A DNA stretch of 64,000 bases from Anisus vortex (taxonomy: Eukaryota > Mollusca > Gastropoda > Planorbidae): positions 33,361,299-33,425,298 of the forward strand of contig OX421498.1 of the NCBI GenBank assembly GCA_949126835.1, written 5' to 3'. Every line of letters starts with the position of its first letter. Positions within the stretch are counted from its first letter, which is position 1. The translations under genes and the position numbers were made by a program. The notes beneath the pieces are model-generated. The model made no database searches. It worked only from the letters and a program-made list of their open reading frames with translations, and was not told the DNA's origin. This document shows positions 1 to 10,662 of this stretch, piece after piece.

Positions 1-608
1 CCCCCGCCAAGTCAACTGGGTTACAGAGTTGCAGCCCTTGTTTGCCGAGGACACTCCCACACCAAAGCTAACTTCCTCCTTACGGTATCCGAGAAAGAAA
101 AAGTGCCCGTGACATTTTTTCCTAGAATTCGCCACTCCGACTTGGGGAAATTGGTTGCGTTACGTCAGATACGTTATTCCCCCCCCCCCCCCCCCTCTTA
201 CCTGTTGTTGTTATGAATGAGCCGACAATCAATCTAGCCTTAAAGTGTTGACACTTACATTTTCTAAACAAACGCAAAAAAAATAAAAATAAATATATAA
301 CGAAAAGATTTCGACCATTAACTTTTGCACAGAAAAATCTTACTTATTGTATATTTAGGCCTATATTTCAATGCAAGCCTAATTACTACTATAAATTGTC
401 TTTTGTTTACTTCTTTCGTCACATCCTGTTTATTTCTTTTATTTCTTTTTTGTTTCATTTTAGATAATATTTATTTATTTCTTTTACCAGATTCTGCCAC
501 GTATCAGGACGAAAATAAATTAAATTTGGCATCAAATTTTTGGGAACCAGGTAAATAGTCTTTGGATAAACCTACGTGAATAGTAAAAACTAAAATTTTA
601 TAAAAATA
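1..608. other. AT-rich non-genic stretch with C homopolymer
   Basis: I see no gene. There is a run of about 17 C near 179-195 and otherwise AT-rich sequence. The 77-codon open frame at 325-558 is low-complexity, hydrophobic and unlike any family I know, so I do not call it. Confidence 0.6.
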
Positions 609-1043
609 CAAGCTACATTGCCCGGCGTTGCCCGGGTGAAAAAAAAAAGGACTGTCTGGGGTGCAGATAACAAATTTATAAACTACACTTACTGAATACT
701 TTTAGGAAAGTAAATAAATATTGTAATAGGGTAAAAAAAATTGTCAAATATTTTTATTTAACAAAATCTATATTGCCTATAGATTTACAATGTCTTTTGT
801 TTTTAAAAGTTTGAAAAATTAATTGTCGAAAAAAAAAAGTATGTCTAACTGGAGAATCGAACCCTGGTCGCCGTATAGCAGTCCACTACGTTTACCACTG
901 AGCTATCGAAGACACATGTCCGACGTGAAAAATTATTAGACGGTATATTGCGCTAGGCCTAGATAGGTCAGTGACACACGTGTTTTCAAATTGACCAATG
1001 GGGATCCTCGCGGGGCTTAACACTGTCTTTTTATATATATAGA
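609..1043 (-). mobile_element. short non-autonomous Helitron, copy A
   Basis: Read on the minus strand, the element starts TCTATATATATAAAAAG after a host A. It ends with a GC-rich hairpin (CCCGGGCAACGCCGGG) about 10 bases before a terminal CTTG that is followed by host T. A 5' TC end, a 3' hairpin close to a CTRR-like end, insertion between A and T and no target duplication are Helitron hallmarks; here the last bases are CTTG instead of CTRR, so the copy is slightly decayed. It encodes no protein. It carries a tRNA-like module at 847-908. Related copies lie at about 61529-61955 and 62960-63286. Confidence 0.65.
847..908 (-). other. tRNA-like module inside Helitron copy A
   Basis: On the minus strand there is an A-box-like TAGCTCAGTGG and, about 35 bases later, a B-box-like GGTTCGATTCT, spaced as in a tRNA gene. 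The flanks do not pair into a convincing acceptor stem, so I call it tRNA-derived sequence and not a working tRNA. The same module occurs in the same orientation in the two other Helitron copies. Confidence 0.55.
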
Positions 1044-1553
1044 TAAATATCTTCTATAGGCTCAGAGCCTTTACAAGCTTATGTAGCGCCCCAGGGCAAA
1101 CGTTTCAGCACTGCCCCCTTGCATACTGTAACTGCTATATTTGCTATATTTAGACTACATTTGCTGCTCCCTCGGCATATGCCCCCCTCTGCCCCCCCCC
1201 ATGTGTGGGCACTGTATAGGCTTAAAATCATAAGCACCCAAAGTGTTTCTTTACTCCCCCCCCCCAACCTCCTTAAAGCCTTTGACTATGTTCTTCATTT
1301 TTTTTTACACCCCCACTCCCCACCCTCCCCTCTGTAACAACAACGAGCTCTTGGTGCCAAACGTTTATGAAGGTATTCAATGCAAGGTCTGCTATAAAAA
1401 ATAACATTTATTGTGTAACAATAGACAGAACAGACACAGGTGACATTAAACATAAAAATCGATTTCTCTATTGTATTACCTCGTATCAGAGCTGTATACA
1501 TGACACCATTCGTCTTTATAGATTAAATATAGCTTATTGTGTATAAATAGATG

Positions 1554-1554
<1 letters not shown>
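1044..1554. other. C-rich non-genic stretch
   Basis: Several C-runs (about 1187-1200, 1255-1266, 1311-1331) and a T-run; no coding signal. The overlapping open frames on both strands are explained by base composition. Confidence 0.5.
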
Positions 1555-1589
<35 letters not shown>

Positions 1590-1610
1590 TAGAGAGAGAG
1601 ATAGAGAGAC
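1555..1610. repeat. (GA)n microsatellite with GATA interruptions
   Basis: Near-perfect GA dinucleotide tract, with GATA variants in its second half. Confidence 0.95.
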
Positions 1611-1867
1611 TTAAGTTATGTACATTTTGGAATCAGGAAGCTCCCCTCCCCCTTCGCCCCCCCCCTCCCTTCCCTCAGCTACCCACCTTATTTCCAGGGA
1701 ATAAGTTGCATGAACACAATTCCCTGCTGCGAACTTATCGTGATAAGTGACTCCGGGGAGGGGAGGTGTTCACAGGGTGCAGGAGAAAACTGTCATCACC
1801 TCCTCCTCTCCTCCCACTCCTCCTCTACGCTTCTTCCATTTCTCCATAAATTAATTAATATTCGACT

Positions 1868-1939
1868 GCCACAGAAACTGGCGAACGCTGCGTCGCCGGA
1901 CCTATGGATCAATTTGGTCAGTGTGATACTTTACTTTTT
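1868..1939 (+). mobile_element. SINE-1 3' fragment
   Basis: Matches the 3' part of the tRNA-derived SINE-1 seen in full at 22551: the stretch from 'cacagaaactgg' through 'ggatcaatttggtc' to the terminal 'actttactttt'. The tRNA-like head is missing, so this is a truncated copy. Confidence 0.75.
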
Positions 1940-2183
1940 GACAAAGAAACTCTGTGTTTGTAACCCCCCTCCCCCCCCTCCCGGGTGGCCAACCTTCGTT
2001 CGCACCCCAAAATAAAAATAAAAAAAACAGAATAAGAATACATACAGACATAGACCAATATTCTTGAATGGGACGTGGAGTTTTTCTATTCGGAGTATAT
2101 GTTGTTTCGGCATTACAAAAGTCTAGCTTTTCATTTCTTGTAAGGGACAGTGATACGAAAACAAGACTCATTTTGTCTCTTAG

Positions 2184-2275
2184 CCTCTCCTGTGCAAGAC
2201 TACCTCACCTACCCGCCGGTGAACCTGTCCTGTATGCAACCCCCCAGCGGATGGCTGGATGGGACAGCCAACGAG
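2184..2275 (+). CDS. candidate internal coding exon, unknown protein
   Basis: A GC-rich, GC3-biased open stretch in AT-rich surroundings. It follows a good splice-acceptor-like sequence (pyrimidine-rich ...ttttgtctcttag) and can end at a donor-like GAG|gttaag at 2276. The frame reads PVQDYLTYPPVNLSCMQPPS and then GWLDGTANE, and its codons end mostly in C or G. Alternatively it reads on to a stop at 2378-2380 as a terminal exon of about 65 codons. I recognise no family. It is the most gene-like short stretch in the window, but one exon alone cannot be confirmed from sequence. Confidence 0.35.
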
Positions 2276-2380
2276 GTTAAGGCGAAGTCCACACACTCTA
2301 TGCCAGAGGGGAGATATCTCCAAAAAGAAGTCGGAGATAAGTCGACTGTTCCAACTGGGGAACAGTGTGGGAGCATCTGA

Positions 2381-2849
2381 AAACAGACACTCAACCATAA
2401 AGCTTTCCAAAGCTTTCCAATTTCTTGTAAAAAAAAACTGTGGTAGGGCCAAGGTTCAAGTCTGCAGTTGTCCAAGGTAATTAATGACCACTGAGTGACG
2501 AAGTAAAATGATAAATAATAGCGAATAAATGAAATAGAAATAAAAAAACAATGAATTTTTTTTACGAACTAACCCCATTGGCCGAAATAGAATGAATGAT
2601 GAATGGGTTACTTGAATGAGTGGGAGAAGGAATCGAGCATTAAAATTGGTGAAGCACAGTTTACTGGGTTTTTGTTTCTTATCGTGTGGCTAACTATGAC
2701 ACAATGTCGCCAATACAATGATCAACCTTTCTGCTAAGGCTGTCAGGTATACCCTTAAACCCAGAATACGATTCTGGTATTTACCTTGGTTTATCTTATA
2801 AGTGACAGACTTTGTTTTGTTTAGTGAGTTGATTGTTCTGTCCTATGAT
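2381..2849. other. AT-rich non-genic stretch
   Basis: No element or coding signal recognised; only a short direct repeat ('aaagctttcc' twice near 2400). Confidence 0.5.
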
Positions 2850-3108
2850 GTACACACGAGACACACACATAGACGTACAAAGACACACAAACAGACACAC
2901 AAATACATACATAGACACACATAGACACATAAACTCACACAGACACACACATGCATACGTACAGACACGTATATACATCCACACAGACACACACAGACAC
3001 ACACCCACAGAGACACATACCAAAGCACAAGCACACACACAACCACAGACACTTACAGACACACACATACACTCACAGACACACACACAAACGCTTGCAC
3101 ACAGTTTC
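2850..3108. repeat. CA / ACAGACAC low-complexity microsatellite
   Basis: Degenerate array of ACAC and ACAGAC units. The overlapping open frames on both strands (2796-3173 minus, 2833-3168 plus) are products of this composition. Confidence 0.93.
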
Positions 3109-3294
3109 ACAAGAACATGTAGGCTAAATACTATTAAATCTATATCCACATCAATGCTTAAAACATGAGCCATCTTGGTGTTGTTATTTTATCAGAAACA
3201 AATTGTTACATTTCCGCTTGTTAAAAGTTATGTGAGTTTGTGTTTTCTTTGTCTTGTATACTTTACAAAGGAATTTTCTTCCCTATACCCTTAT

Positions 3295-3333
3295 GTGTGT
3301 TGTGTGTATGTATGTGTGTGTATGTGTGTGCAA
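3295..3333. repeat. (TG)n microsatellite
   Basis: TGTG/TATG tract of about 38 bp. Confidence 0.85.
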
Positions 3334-3519
3334 GTGGGCAATGTGTTGTTGTTGTTGTTCACTTTGAGAAACAAACTAATTCTTTAATTTTATTCTTGTC
3401 ATAAACTTTATGCACAATTTTTCACATGGCGACCTTGACGGGTGTAATTTTAATTAACAGCTGGGTGCTACGTGTAGCACGATTCTCGGCTATTATTACA
3501 CTACTGTTATTTAATATGT

Positions 3520-3650
3520 GTGGCACGGTAGCCGGGCGGCAGCGCATTCGACTGGCGATCCGAAGGTCGAAGGTACGAATCTTGGTGGAGCTAGGATTTT
3601 TTTTCCCGGGATTTTAGGGTGCCCCTGGGGGTGCTGGGCATTGTCCTACC
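3520..3650 (+). mobile_element. SINE-1, internally deleted copy
   Basis: tRNA-like head (GGCACGGTAGCCGGGCGGCAG, with a degraded B-box at about 3577) followed by the typical 'aggattttttttcccgg' body. It then jumps to 'gctgggcattgt' from the 3' half, so the middle is deleted. Confidence 0.75.
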
Positions 3651-4140
3651 GTTCATCCGTTTTGATGTTTTCCTGCCTACTTATTTGCATTTGTTCTTAC
3701 ATATGGGATAAGAAACGTGTTTTTGTCAGTATGTTTATCTGAACACCGTACCAGCTTTCACATACATGGTAAGGTGTAGAACTGATGATGATGGGATTGA
3801 AAAAGTTATCTATACTAGTCGTCCCCATCACAACCCCCACGTCTTTAATCTTATTTTGTTTTCTAGAGCACAAAACAATTGCTTATTTGATAAATTAGAT
3901 ACATGTCCTTGAAGACTTACCTGCCCCCGTGTGTTTGAAAATTGTCCTTAAGGACACGTCCTTGACATGTACTTGATGAGGAATGTCCCGGATTTTGCCC
4001 CCTTCCTGCTCATGTACCTCTCTCCATTTAATTTCTTATACTAATTAAAGTTATTAATGCATGCCTGTTAGAAAATTTTGCCTCATTAATTTGCCCCCGT
4101 GTCCACAGCGTTACCTGTTTCTTTGTTGCCCCGATCATCA
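3651..4140. other. non-genic stretch
   Basis: No recognised element or gene. Repeated 'gtccttgaagacttacctgcccccgtg' and 'gtccttaaggacacgtccttgacatg' phrases near 3905-3975 suggest minor local duplication. Confidence 0.4.
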
Positions 4141-4384
4141 GATAAACATAAAGACAAAAACACTTTCCTTACCCCTTATGCGAGAACAAATGCATATAAG
4201 TACTCTTTCTTACCGAGTGGCATTCGGACATGGAATGGGTTGCCTGAACAAAGCAGGAAAACCAGTAACTTAACATCATTTAAAACATTAATAAAAATGC
4301 AAGACTAGATTCGGACCACGGATGAGCGTAGGACGCAATAATCTTCTCTATAGAAGGAGCGTCTGTAATGTATAAGATAAGATC
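4141..4384 (+). mobile_element. non-LTR retrotransposon (LINE-1 of this window), 3' end
   Basis: A 5'-truncated copy. It encodes the last 56 or so codons downstream of the reverse transcriptase (motifs YARTN, FLPSGIRTWNGLPEQ, KTLIKMQD), with the stop at 4306-4308. A 3' UTR follows with the family signature 'gcgtaggacgcaataatctt', then 'agaaggagcgtctgtaatg' and a terminal ATAAGATAAGAT. The peptide type (…W-N-x-LP…) is typical of Jockey/I/CR1-superfamily LINEs. I think of Nimbus-type I elements of snails but cannot confirm this. Confidence 0.8.
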
Positions 4385-4641
4385 AACATCTTCATCATCT
4401 AGCAGCCATCTGGGCAATTAACCCTTTCGGCCTGCGTATGCCAGGCCCGTGGGCCACGATAGAGAAGCGGATTGTGTGGTCCTAGCAAGCAATGACCCGC
4501 CCGAAAATGAATAGTCGCCCACTTGCGCCAGTGTGCCACTTGTCATATGCACATTATATAGATAGTATCAAAACATACAATTTTTTTAAAACTATATATA
4601 GTAACCTACAAATCTACTCAAAATTTTGACCATAGTTTGTA
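4385..4641. other. non-genic stretch with TTAA-MITE-like start
   Basis: At about 4419 'ttaacccttt' followed by GC-rich sequence resembles one end of the TTAA-flanked MITE at 6018 and 13935, but the rest does not match. Confidence 0.3.
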
Positions 4642-4949
4642 CAAAGACTAGATCTATGATAAGATGGAACGGCTTGCTTTGATTATTCTGCTATTTGATA
4701 ACTTGAAACACTTAGTTTCGGAATTTCCGATCGCACTAAGTCCTTTAGACTTCCGGTTTAGTAATTCGCTATGATTTTCTCAATAGAAAATTAATTAAGA
4801 TTAAAATCGAAAGTTGTATACAGCGGAAACTTTTAGGCAAACGTAAGTTGCGTAGAAGTAATTTAAGACAGCCTTGTTGGCTGCGCACGTAAAAAAAAAA
4901 TTACACACAAGCTAAAACAAAAGAGCGGTTCATCTTATTATAGTCTTTG
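4642..4949 (+). mobile_element. MITE-300 copy 1
   Basis: Starts caaagact…ataagatgg and ends agcggttcatcttattatagtctttg, which are inverse complements of each other over about 26 bp. The interior matches copies at 7985 and 36264, including 'atcgaaagttgtatacagcgg'. There is no coding capacity and no clear target duplication. Confidence 0.75.
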
Positions 4950-5419
4950 ATTTTTACAATTACTAAAACTTTTATCTTTTTGGCTTTATATTATGTCAGT
5001 GTCAGCCCAGGAGAAATATCCACCATATTTGTAGGCTACTACCTATCTTTTTGTTGTTTTTTTTACGAATAAAGACTATCTCTAATTCAACTTAATTATA
5101 GATAAGCTGCTGAATTATTGCATTAAGAATAAATTGACCCCCCATTAAATGCAATTTTAATCAAACGAACGCAATTTCTTCTTTAGTGACTTATAATAAT
5201 ATACAAATACAATAAAAACATCGTCAGAAAAAAGGATTTAACAATGCGCACCAAAATGTAAAGGAAAAACTAAGAAAAATCTGGTTTATGGTGGAAGCTT
5301 GGGATAAGGGCGGGGTTATACATAAAATTTACAATAATGTCTTATCAACAAAAACACGTCTATGAGTCTATGAGCCAAATCTCAGCGCCATAGCATGGAG
5401 GTTAGTGGGTCAATTAGCC
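4950..5419. other. AT-rich non-genic stretch
   Basis: No gene or element recognised. Confidence 0.5.
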
Positions 5420-5668
5420 TTAGTTAAGTACCCATCGGACCAAATTGATCATAGAGCCGGTGAAGCAGCGTTCACCACGACATACTAGGGGATGTGTGGT
5501 CAGCACAATGCCCAGACGCCTTTATTATTGAATGACTAATATTAGGTACCCACCAGAGCTGGGTAGACTCAGGGACATCCTCGAGTCCAGGGAACAAACT
5601 AGCTTTCACCAGTATTCGAACCCAGTACCTTCGGTACGCCAGTTGAACGCGCTGCCTCTCGCCACCGA
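5420..5668 (-). mobile_element. SINE-1, near full-length, minus strand
   Basis: Read on the minus strand: tRNA-like head (near 5620-5668), the 'gtctacccagctctg' middle, 'gccggctctatgatcaatttggtcc'-type 3' part and TTTACTT-like tail. Divergence is moderate. Confidence 0.82.
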
Positions 5669-5841
5669 GTATCCGAGCCTCCAAACAAATTTAACGAAAA
5701 AACCTTACGTTAATTTTTGTGTGTGCAAATGTACTCGAGCGCTAGTTACACTAAAATATAACATGCAAAATTCTCAACTATGTACCGCATGCGGCCCGCG
5801 GTCTTTAAGCTTGACGTCCACCTGCTTAGTTAAGTGCCCAT

Positions 5842-5863
5842 TTGTGTGTGTGTGTGTGTGTGT
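5842..5863. repeat. (TG)n microsatellite
   Basis: Eleven perfect TG units. Confidence 0.9.
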
Positions 5864-6017
5864 TTCTTCCATGTTTTTAAATTTCTCTATAGTGTAGTCG
5901 GTATTGTGAAAGACAAGATCACAATCAGGTGGTTTATTATAAAAGTTGCACCCTAAGAACCATAGGTTGATTTGTTTTTAAATTCTCTTTATGAAACAAA
6001 TAGTAAAATTTTTTTAA

Positions 6018-6090
6018 CCCTTACAGTCCCGGGCGCGTATATAGCGGAACTGAAGGCAGCATAGATAGAAGTAAGTCGGTACGGGAAGGG
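6018..6090. mobile_element. 73-bp TTAA-flanked MITE, copy 1
   Basis: Begins CCCTTACAGTCCCGGGCGCG and ends GTCGGTACGGGAAGGG, an imperfect inverted repeat, with TTAA on each side (6014-6017 and 6091-6094). A second 73-bp copy lies inverted at 13935-14007. TTAA target sites and CCCT-type ends suggest a piggyBac-type mobiliser. Confidence 0.65.
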
Positions 6091-6094
6091 TTAA

Positions 6095-6612
6095 AAAGTT
6101 GTTAGAGTTTGAAGGTATATAAAGCCACACGTTGGGGGGACTTGTGGCGTTCAATGGATGATAAAACACCGCACAGGTGAAAACAGCCCAGCGGGCATTG
6201 AAGATTCTATTTTGATGAAGAAACCTTTTTTTTTAAAAAAAAAAAAAATATTATATTATTGTTTTAACGCCCTGGTCTTGCATTTCACGCTCGGTTGATT
6301 GAATGCGCGTTCTATGGCCTCATTATGTAATGCGCGCTTGACTTTATGACCGTGAATGTAGCTGTTGTTTCAGGCTGCTGTGCAGGCTGCTGTGCTGTTG
6401 TTGTTGCTGTTGTTGGAAAGGTGTTTTTAGGAAAGGGGTGGAAATGATTGGTTGAATGTGCAACATATGTTGTTGCTGATGTCGATATCGTACAGCTATT
6501 TGTCCACCCCCTCCTCATCACCAACTTATAACAACAACTGGATGTCCTATTAAATACGAACGTGGCTATAACCATTATCAGGTCCAGTTTGTGTAAGACG
6601 GTTGTCTTAAGA
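6095..6612. other. non-genic stretch
   Basis: No gene. The open frame on the minus strand at 6312-6653 is Thr/Ala-rich because of 'gctgtt' low-complexity sequence. At 6188 a 'cccagcgggca' motif is shared with the inverted repeat at 14425. Confidence 0.4.
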
Positions 6613-6823
6613 CAGGGGTCGGCAACCTGCAACACGCATGCCAGACTTGGCACGCAGATCGATTTTCAATGGCACGGGCCGGAATACCTAAAAAGAAGCC
6701 TATTCGAGTCCTGTCTATATGAAATTAAGTGCTAGAGCAGGATAAGTATTAGGATCTTGGCACGCGGAGTGAATAAGAAATCCTACTTTGGCAGACTATT
6801 ATCAAAAGGTTTGCCGACCACTG
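6613..6823 (+). mobile_element. short non-autonomous hAT-type element
   Basis: Left end CAGGGGTCGGCAACC and right end ggtttgccgaccactg are imperfect inverted repeats. The interior has the 'cacgc…ggcacgc' phrases common to this family. The flanks (tcttaaga / ctttaagg) are only a degraded 8-bp duplication. Confidence 0.65.
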
Positions 6824-7009
6824 CTTTAAGGAATTGAAATATATTGTTGATGTAGGTCTTCTGCACAAGACATGTCCCATGTTTAAAAAACAAACTCATT
6901 GCTTGCCATATTATCTCGTTCATTAATGACACTGAAAAGATCTAGCACCGAAAACACGGTTCCGGCAAATTCCAACGGTTCTGCGATAGTCTTTGAAGAC
7001 TCACTACGA

Positions 7010-7085
7010 CAGGTGTCGGCAACCTAAGGCAAGCGAGCCATACTTTGCACGCAAAGCGATTTACAATGGCACGCGAGAAATCGAA
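7010..7085 (+). mobile_element. hAT-type short element, left-end fragment
   Basis: CAGGTGTCGGCAACC followed by 'ttgcacgc…atggcacgcg', matching the left half of the element at 6613. No right end was found. Confidence 0.5.
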
Positions 7086-7984
7086 TTATTTGTTTAAATT
7101 TAAGTGATCAACATACCGGTACGTCAGCATAATTAATGGCTGCTGTGTGATAAACTTCATGAATATCACAATGTATGTTGACTGTTAAAGTTCCGGAAAG
7201 GTTTGTGTGAAAATAATTTATCATTGGACTTGCGATCTGTGATTGAATCTTTTGTAAAGAAAGTCTAATGTATAGTATCTCACCCTTTCTTGTTTTACAT
7301 GCAATTCAAGTCTCCACTACAAGAAAGTGATACGGAATATAGAGATCTGATGTTGTTCACACAGTTCATTGCATTAGACGAGGTTAAGTCTTGGATAGAT
7401 TCGTTTCTTGTCTGGCAGCATTTAAGGTGTTTCTTGATTGAAAACAACAACAAATTTTTACGGTATTGAAATAGGAGAACTGACTGTTAAAGCCGATGTT
7501 CCTGAATGACAAAGCGACACATTTCAGTGAGTTGAACGTGAATTTTATAAGGAAGGGGTTAGACCACTGGAGTGGATTTACATTGAAACTGGATAGATCT
7601 TGCCATGTAATCAATTTGAAAACATTTGATCAATTTCCCTAATTTAAAGCGTATTAAGATAAATAGATGGGCTTTTTCAGAAGTACATCGAAATACTAAA
7701 AGCAAAGTGTTATAAACAAAGGCATGACTTTAAATTCACGGACTCGTGTTTTCAAACCACATAAGCCTAACTGGCTTGATATTTCTACATCCCAGTTAGA
7801 TCTGGATATTTGTTTAATGGAGGAATTTGCAATATTAAAATGCAGCAAAATAAATTTTAAACATTAAAAAAATGGTATTAAAATATCTCAATTTGCGGGA
7901 AAGTCTGGAAGGAAGCTGCTTAGGAAACTCATCTGCTATTCTCAACTGCTAGGTATTCGCTCTACTTTAAGCTTTTGGTTCAAC
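7086..7984. other. AT-rich non-genic stretch
   Basis: No recognised element or gene. A 76-codon open frame on the minus strand (7384-7614) has no recognisable features. Confidence 0.45.
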
Positions 7985-8273
7985 CAAAGACTTTAATATA
8001 AGATGGACAGTCTGCTTTGATATTTCTGCTATTTGATTACTTGAAACGCTTAGTTTTGGAAATCCCGATCGCATTACTAACTCTACACTTCCGGTTTTTT
8101 AATTCGCTAGGATTTTCTCAATGGAAAATTAAGATTAAAATCGAAAGTTGTATACAGCGGAAGTCTTTAGGGAAGTTTAGGGTCATTAAAGACAGGGTTA
8201 TTGGCTGCGCACGAAAAAAATAAGTGTTAAAAGCTCTAAAAATAGATAAAGTGGTCCATCTCATTGTAGTCTA
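7985..8273 (+). mobile_element. MITE-300 copy 2
   Basis: Starts caaagactttaatataagatgg and ends agtggtccatctcattgtagtct. The interior shares 'cgaaagttgtatacagcgg' with copies 1 and 3. A second partial right end follows at about 8287-8312 ('agcaagcggtccatc'), implying a local duplication. The open frame 8017-8223 lies inside the element and is not a gene. Confidence 0.72.
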
Positions 8274-8350
8274 ACTATTCTGCTCTAAAAATAGAGCAAG
8301 CGGTCCATCGTATGTTCAACTTAGACTTGTAAACATATTTTATCGCACAG

Positions 8351-8512
8351 GAAAGCAGTTTTAAGCATTCAAATAGGTCACTTACACTTGACCACTCAGG
8401 AGTAACTAAATATGTACCTGACATTGAACAATTAGCAATGAACATTCAAGACAAGGCGCTCATTAATGAGGTCTATGCACAATTCATTAGAGACAGAAAA
8501 TCGATCACATGA
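8351..8512 (+). CDS. candidate terminal exon, unknown protein
   Basis: After an acceptor-like tattttatcgcacag, an open frame encodes 53 residues up to TGA at 8510-8512. It includes HSNRSLTLDHSGVTKYVP, DIEQLAMNIQDKALINE and VYAQFIRDRKSIT. The mixed, helix-friendly composition is more protein-like than most frames here. I do not recognise a family and see no other exon nearby. It could also be a fragment of a mobile element. Confidence 0.28.
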   Translation, partial: ESSFKHSNRSLTLDHSGVTKYVPDIEQLAMNIQDKALINEVYAQFIRDRKSIT

Positions 8513-8533
8513 TTCTATATAAACTAAAAAAAA

Positions 8534-8743
8534 ATGGCTGATTTTACATTGATCTTAATGGCACCTATGCTTATTAAAATTTTTAGTTTTTCACATATCC
8601 TTGAATATTGTGATATTATAAATGATGCTCACGGAAGCAACAATGATTATAGACATACAATTATTAAAGGACAACACCTATTTGTTGATCTTTCAAAGGA
8701 AATCGATGGAAAGATTTTAGATTATGTACATTTTACATGCTAA
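8534..8743 (+). CDS. uncertain small ORF, unknown product
   Basis: An ATG after an A-tract opens a 69-codon frame. It has a hydrophobic N-terminus (FTLILMAPMLIKIFSFSHIL) and a polar C-terminus (HTIIKGQHLFVDLSKEIDG). It lies 20 bases after the stop of the candidate exon at 8351 but in another frame. No family recognised; it may be chance. Confidence 0.18.
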   Translation: MADFTLILMAPMLIKIFSFSHILEYCDIINDAHGSNNDYRHTIIKGQHLFVDLSKEIDGKILDYVHFTC

Positions 8744-9007
8744 TTTAGAGATAGAATTTGCGGGCCCAACAGAATCGCAGTAAGTGCTCATCTCATTCAA
8801 TTCATTGTTTATCAAGTAAGTCTAACATGATCACGTACCGGAGAAGACTTCTGCATAGACCTCATTCATACAGACTAATTACATTAAAAAGAGATTTTAT
8901 ACTTATCTACTTTATTTATGCATACACAAATTCATTGTAAAACAAATTGATTTGTCTTTCTTTATTTCATTAAATGGATGCGGCTTTTAAAGTAGCATTA
9001 CGGAAGA

Positions 9008-9248
9008 GGTGATCGAGCAGCAGTGCGTTAGGCTGGCGTACCGAACGTACTGGGTTGGAATCCTGGTGGAGGCTAGGATTTGTTCCTTGGTCCGGACTCG
9101 ACCCTGATGGAGTACCTTTAGTTGTGGTAGTTTAGCTGGGCTTTGTGCTGGCCACACAATCCCCTAGTATGCCGTGGCCACACCAAACTGGTGAACGCTG
9201 CTTTACCGGCCCTTTGGATCAATTCGGTCCGACGGGATACTTTACTTA
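9008..9248 (+). mobile_element. SINE-1, near full-length
   Basis: tRNA-like head with A-box-like GTGATCGAGCAG and B-box-like GGGTTGGAATCCT. The body has 'ggctaggattt', then 'tgtgctggccacacaatcccc', 'ccctttggatcaattcggtcc' and a TTTACTTA tail. Confidence 0.85.
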
Positions 9249-10044
9249 ACTATACTTGCATTATATTATGCAACTGTTGTAATTATTATTAATGTTTACA
9301 AAATAAACTTCTTTAGTTGGGCAACAAATGTAGGCAGGAAATATTTACTTACCACTGTTTAACGTTCATCTTGAAATGAATAGTATACTGCTGGATTTGT
9401 TTTAAAAAATAACTTTTTGTCATCACTAAAATCAAAATTAATTTGGAAAATTTAATTTAAAGGGAGATAATTAACCCGTTTTATTGCGTATATATATATT
9501 TCTATTTTTTTCTTTATAAAAAAATAATGGCTTACAATTAAGTTACAATATCTAGATCTAACTTTAAAATTATCAAACTATACAAAATAATTAAAAATTA
9601 TAAGAATATTATATGACTAAAAAACTTATATTTACATTTTTAAACACTACATTAACTACTGAGTTTGTATGATTACCACGTATCAATTCAGCTTTACTGC
9701 AGTTTGATCCCAAGTTGTTTGTTATAAAAATACTAAACGAAATCTCAGTTATACTGAGGTCAAAATTCATAACAAGCTAATTATAGCAGGATTTAAAATG
9801 ATTTCTTGACAACTATAATAAAATTATTAGTCACCAACCTTTTAAGTGAAATTTGTATAATACATTTTCTATTATTTTTACTATAGACCTAAATGCAAAA
9901 AAAATAAAAACAGATGAATATCACAAACACGTTAATATTTAATTACATATAAAACGATTTAACTATTTGCTCCATGAAGCTCAATTGCTTTTGGCATTGG
10001 TCTTGCTACGGCGCTATCAAAATTGTCCTCTAAAAAAAATTATA
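9249..10044. other. very AT-rich non-genic stretch
   Basis: No gene or element recognised; several A/T runs. Confidence 0.5.
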
Positions 10045-10124
10045 ATAGAGCAGGTTAGCTTTCAGGCTGAATGAGTTAGAAATCTTAGTATGGCACACTA
10101 TTAGAAAAAGGTTGCCGACCCCTG
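10045..10124 (+). mobile_element. hAT-type short element, right-end fragment
   Basis: 'tggcacactattagaaaaag' followed by GTTGCCGACCCCTG at the end, the right-end pattern of the family seen at 6613 and 49160. The left end is not found. Confidence 0.45.
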
Positions 10125-10544
10125 CACTACTGCAGTACGAGACACGCCAGCCTCCCCCCCCCCCTTTCCAGCCTCTCCCTAGCATGGAGAGAGAGAGAAA
10201 TCTAGAGTGGCTGTATTGAGTTAACACCACCTGCCGTTGCAGACAGACACAACAGATACAGCTAATACAGTAGCGATGCACACACACAGAAATTATCCCG
10301 AAAATACACATAACCGGAAATTGCTATGTGAAGACTGTGTCACGGAGGTGCGCAAGTAATTATCTCCCCCGACACAGATGGCGCCCTTTAGACCAACGCC
10401 CTTCGCTGTATTGGGTGTATTGTCTGGGTTGGCCGGGGGGGGGGGGGGGGCGCCAAGGAGACACGTGCGTTAAAGTTCAGACGGTGGAAAAGGGGAGGGG
10501 GGGTCACACAAAAAAAAGCCAACCACGACATAATAATCAAAACA

Positions 10545-10662
10545 GGGACACGGTGGCCGATCGTCCAGCGTTCGAATCCTGACGAAGGATAGGATAAGTT
10601 TTCCGAGTCTGGAGGCTATCCCCGAGTCTATCCAGCCCAGAAGGGTCCTTGACATTACCCTA
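10545..10662 (+). mobile_element. SINE-1 5' half, interrupted by SINE-2
   Basis: Degraded head (acacggtggccgat…gttcgaatcctgac) and body to 'ccttgacatta'. The 3' half of the same copy resumes at 10837 with 'taaagacggctgggcattgtg', so the two halves were split by the SINE-2 insertion at 10663-10836. Confidence 0.72.

Noticed and set aside
1710..2015. 101-codon open frame with C-terminal proline run
   Set aside because: Composition-driven (C-runs), overlaps a SINE-1 fragment, no family features.
8017..8223. 68-codon open frame
   Set aside because: Lies entirely within a MITE whose other copies do not preserve the frame.
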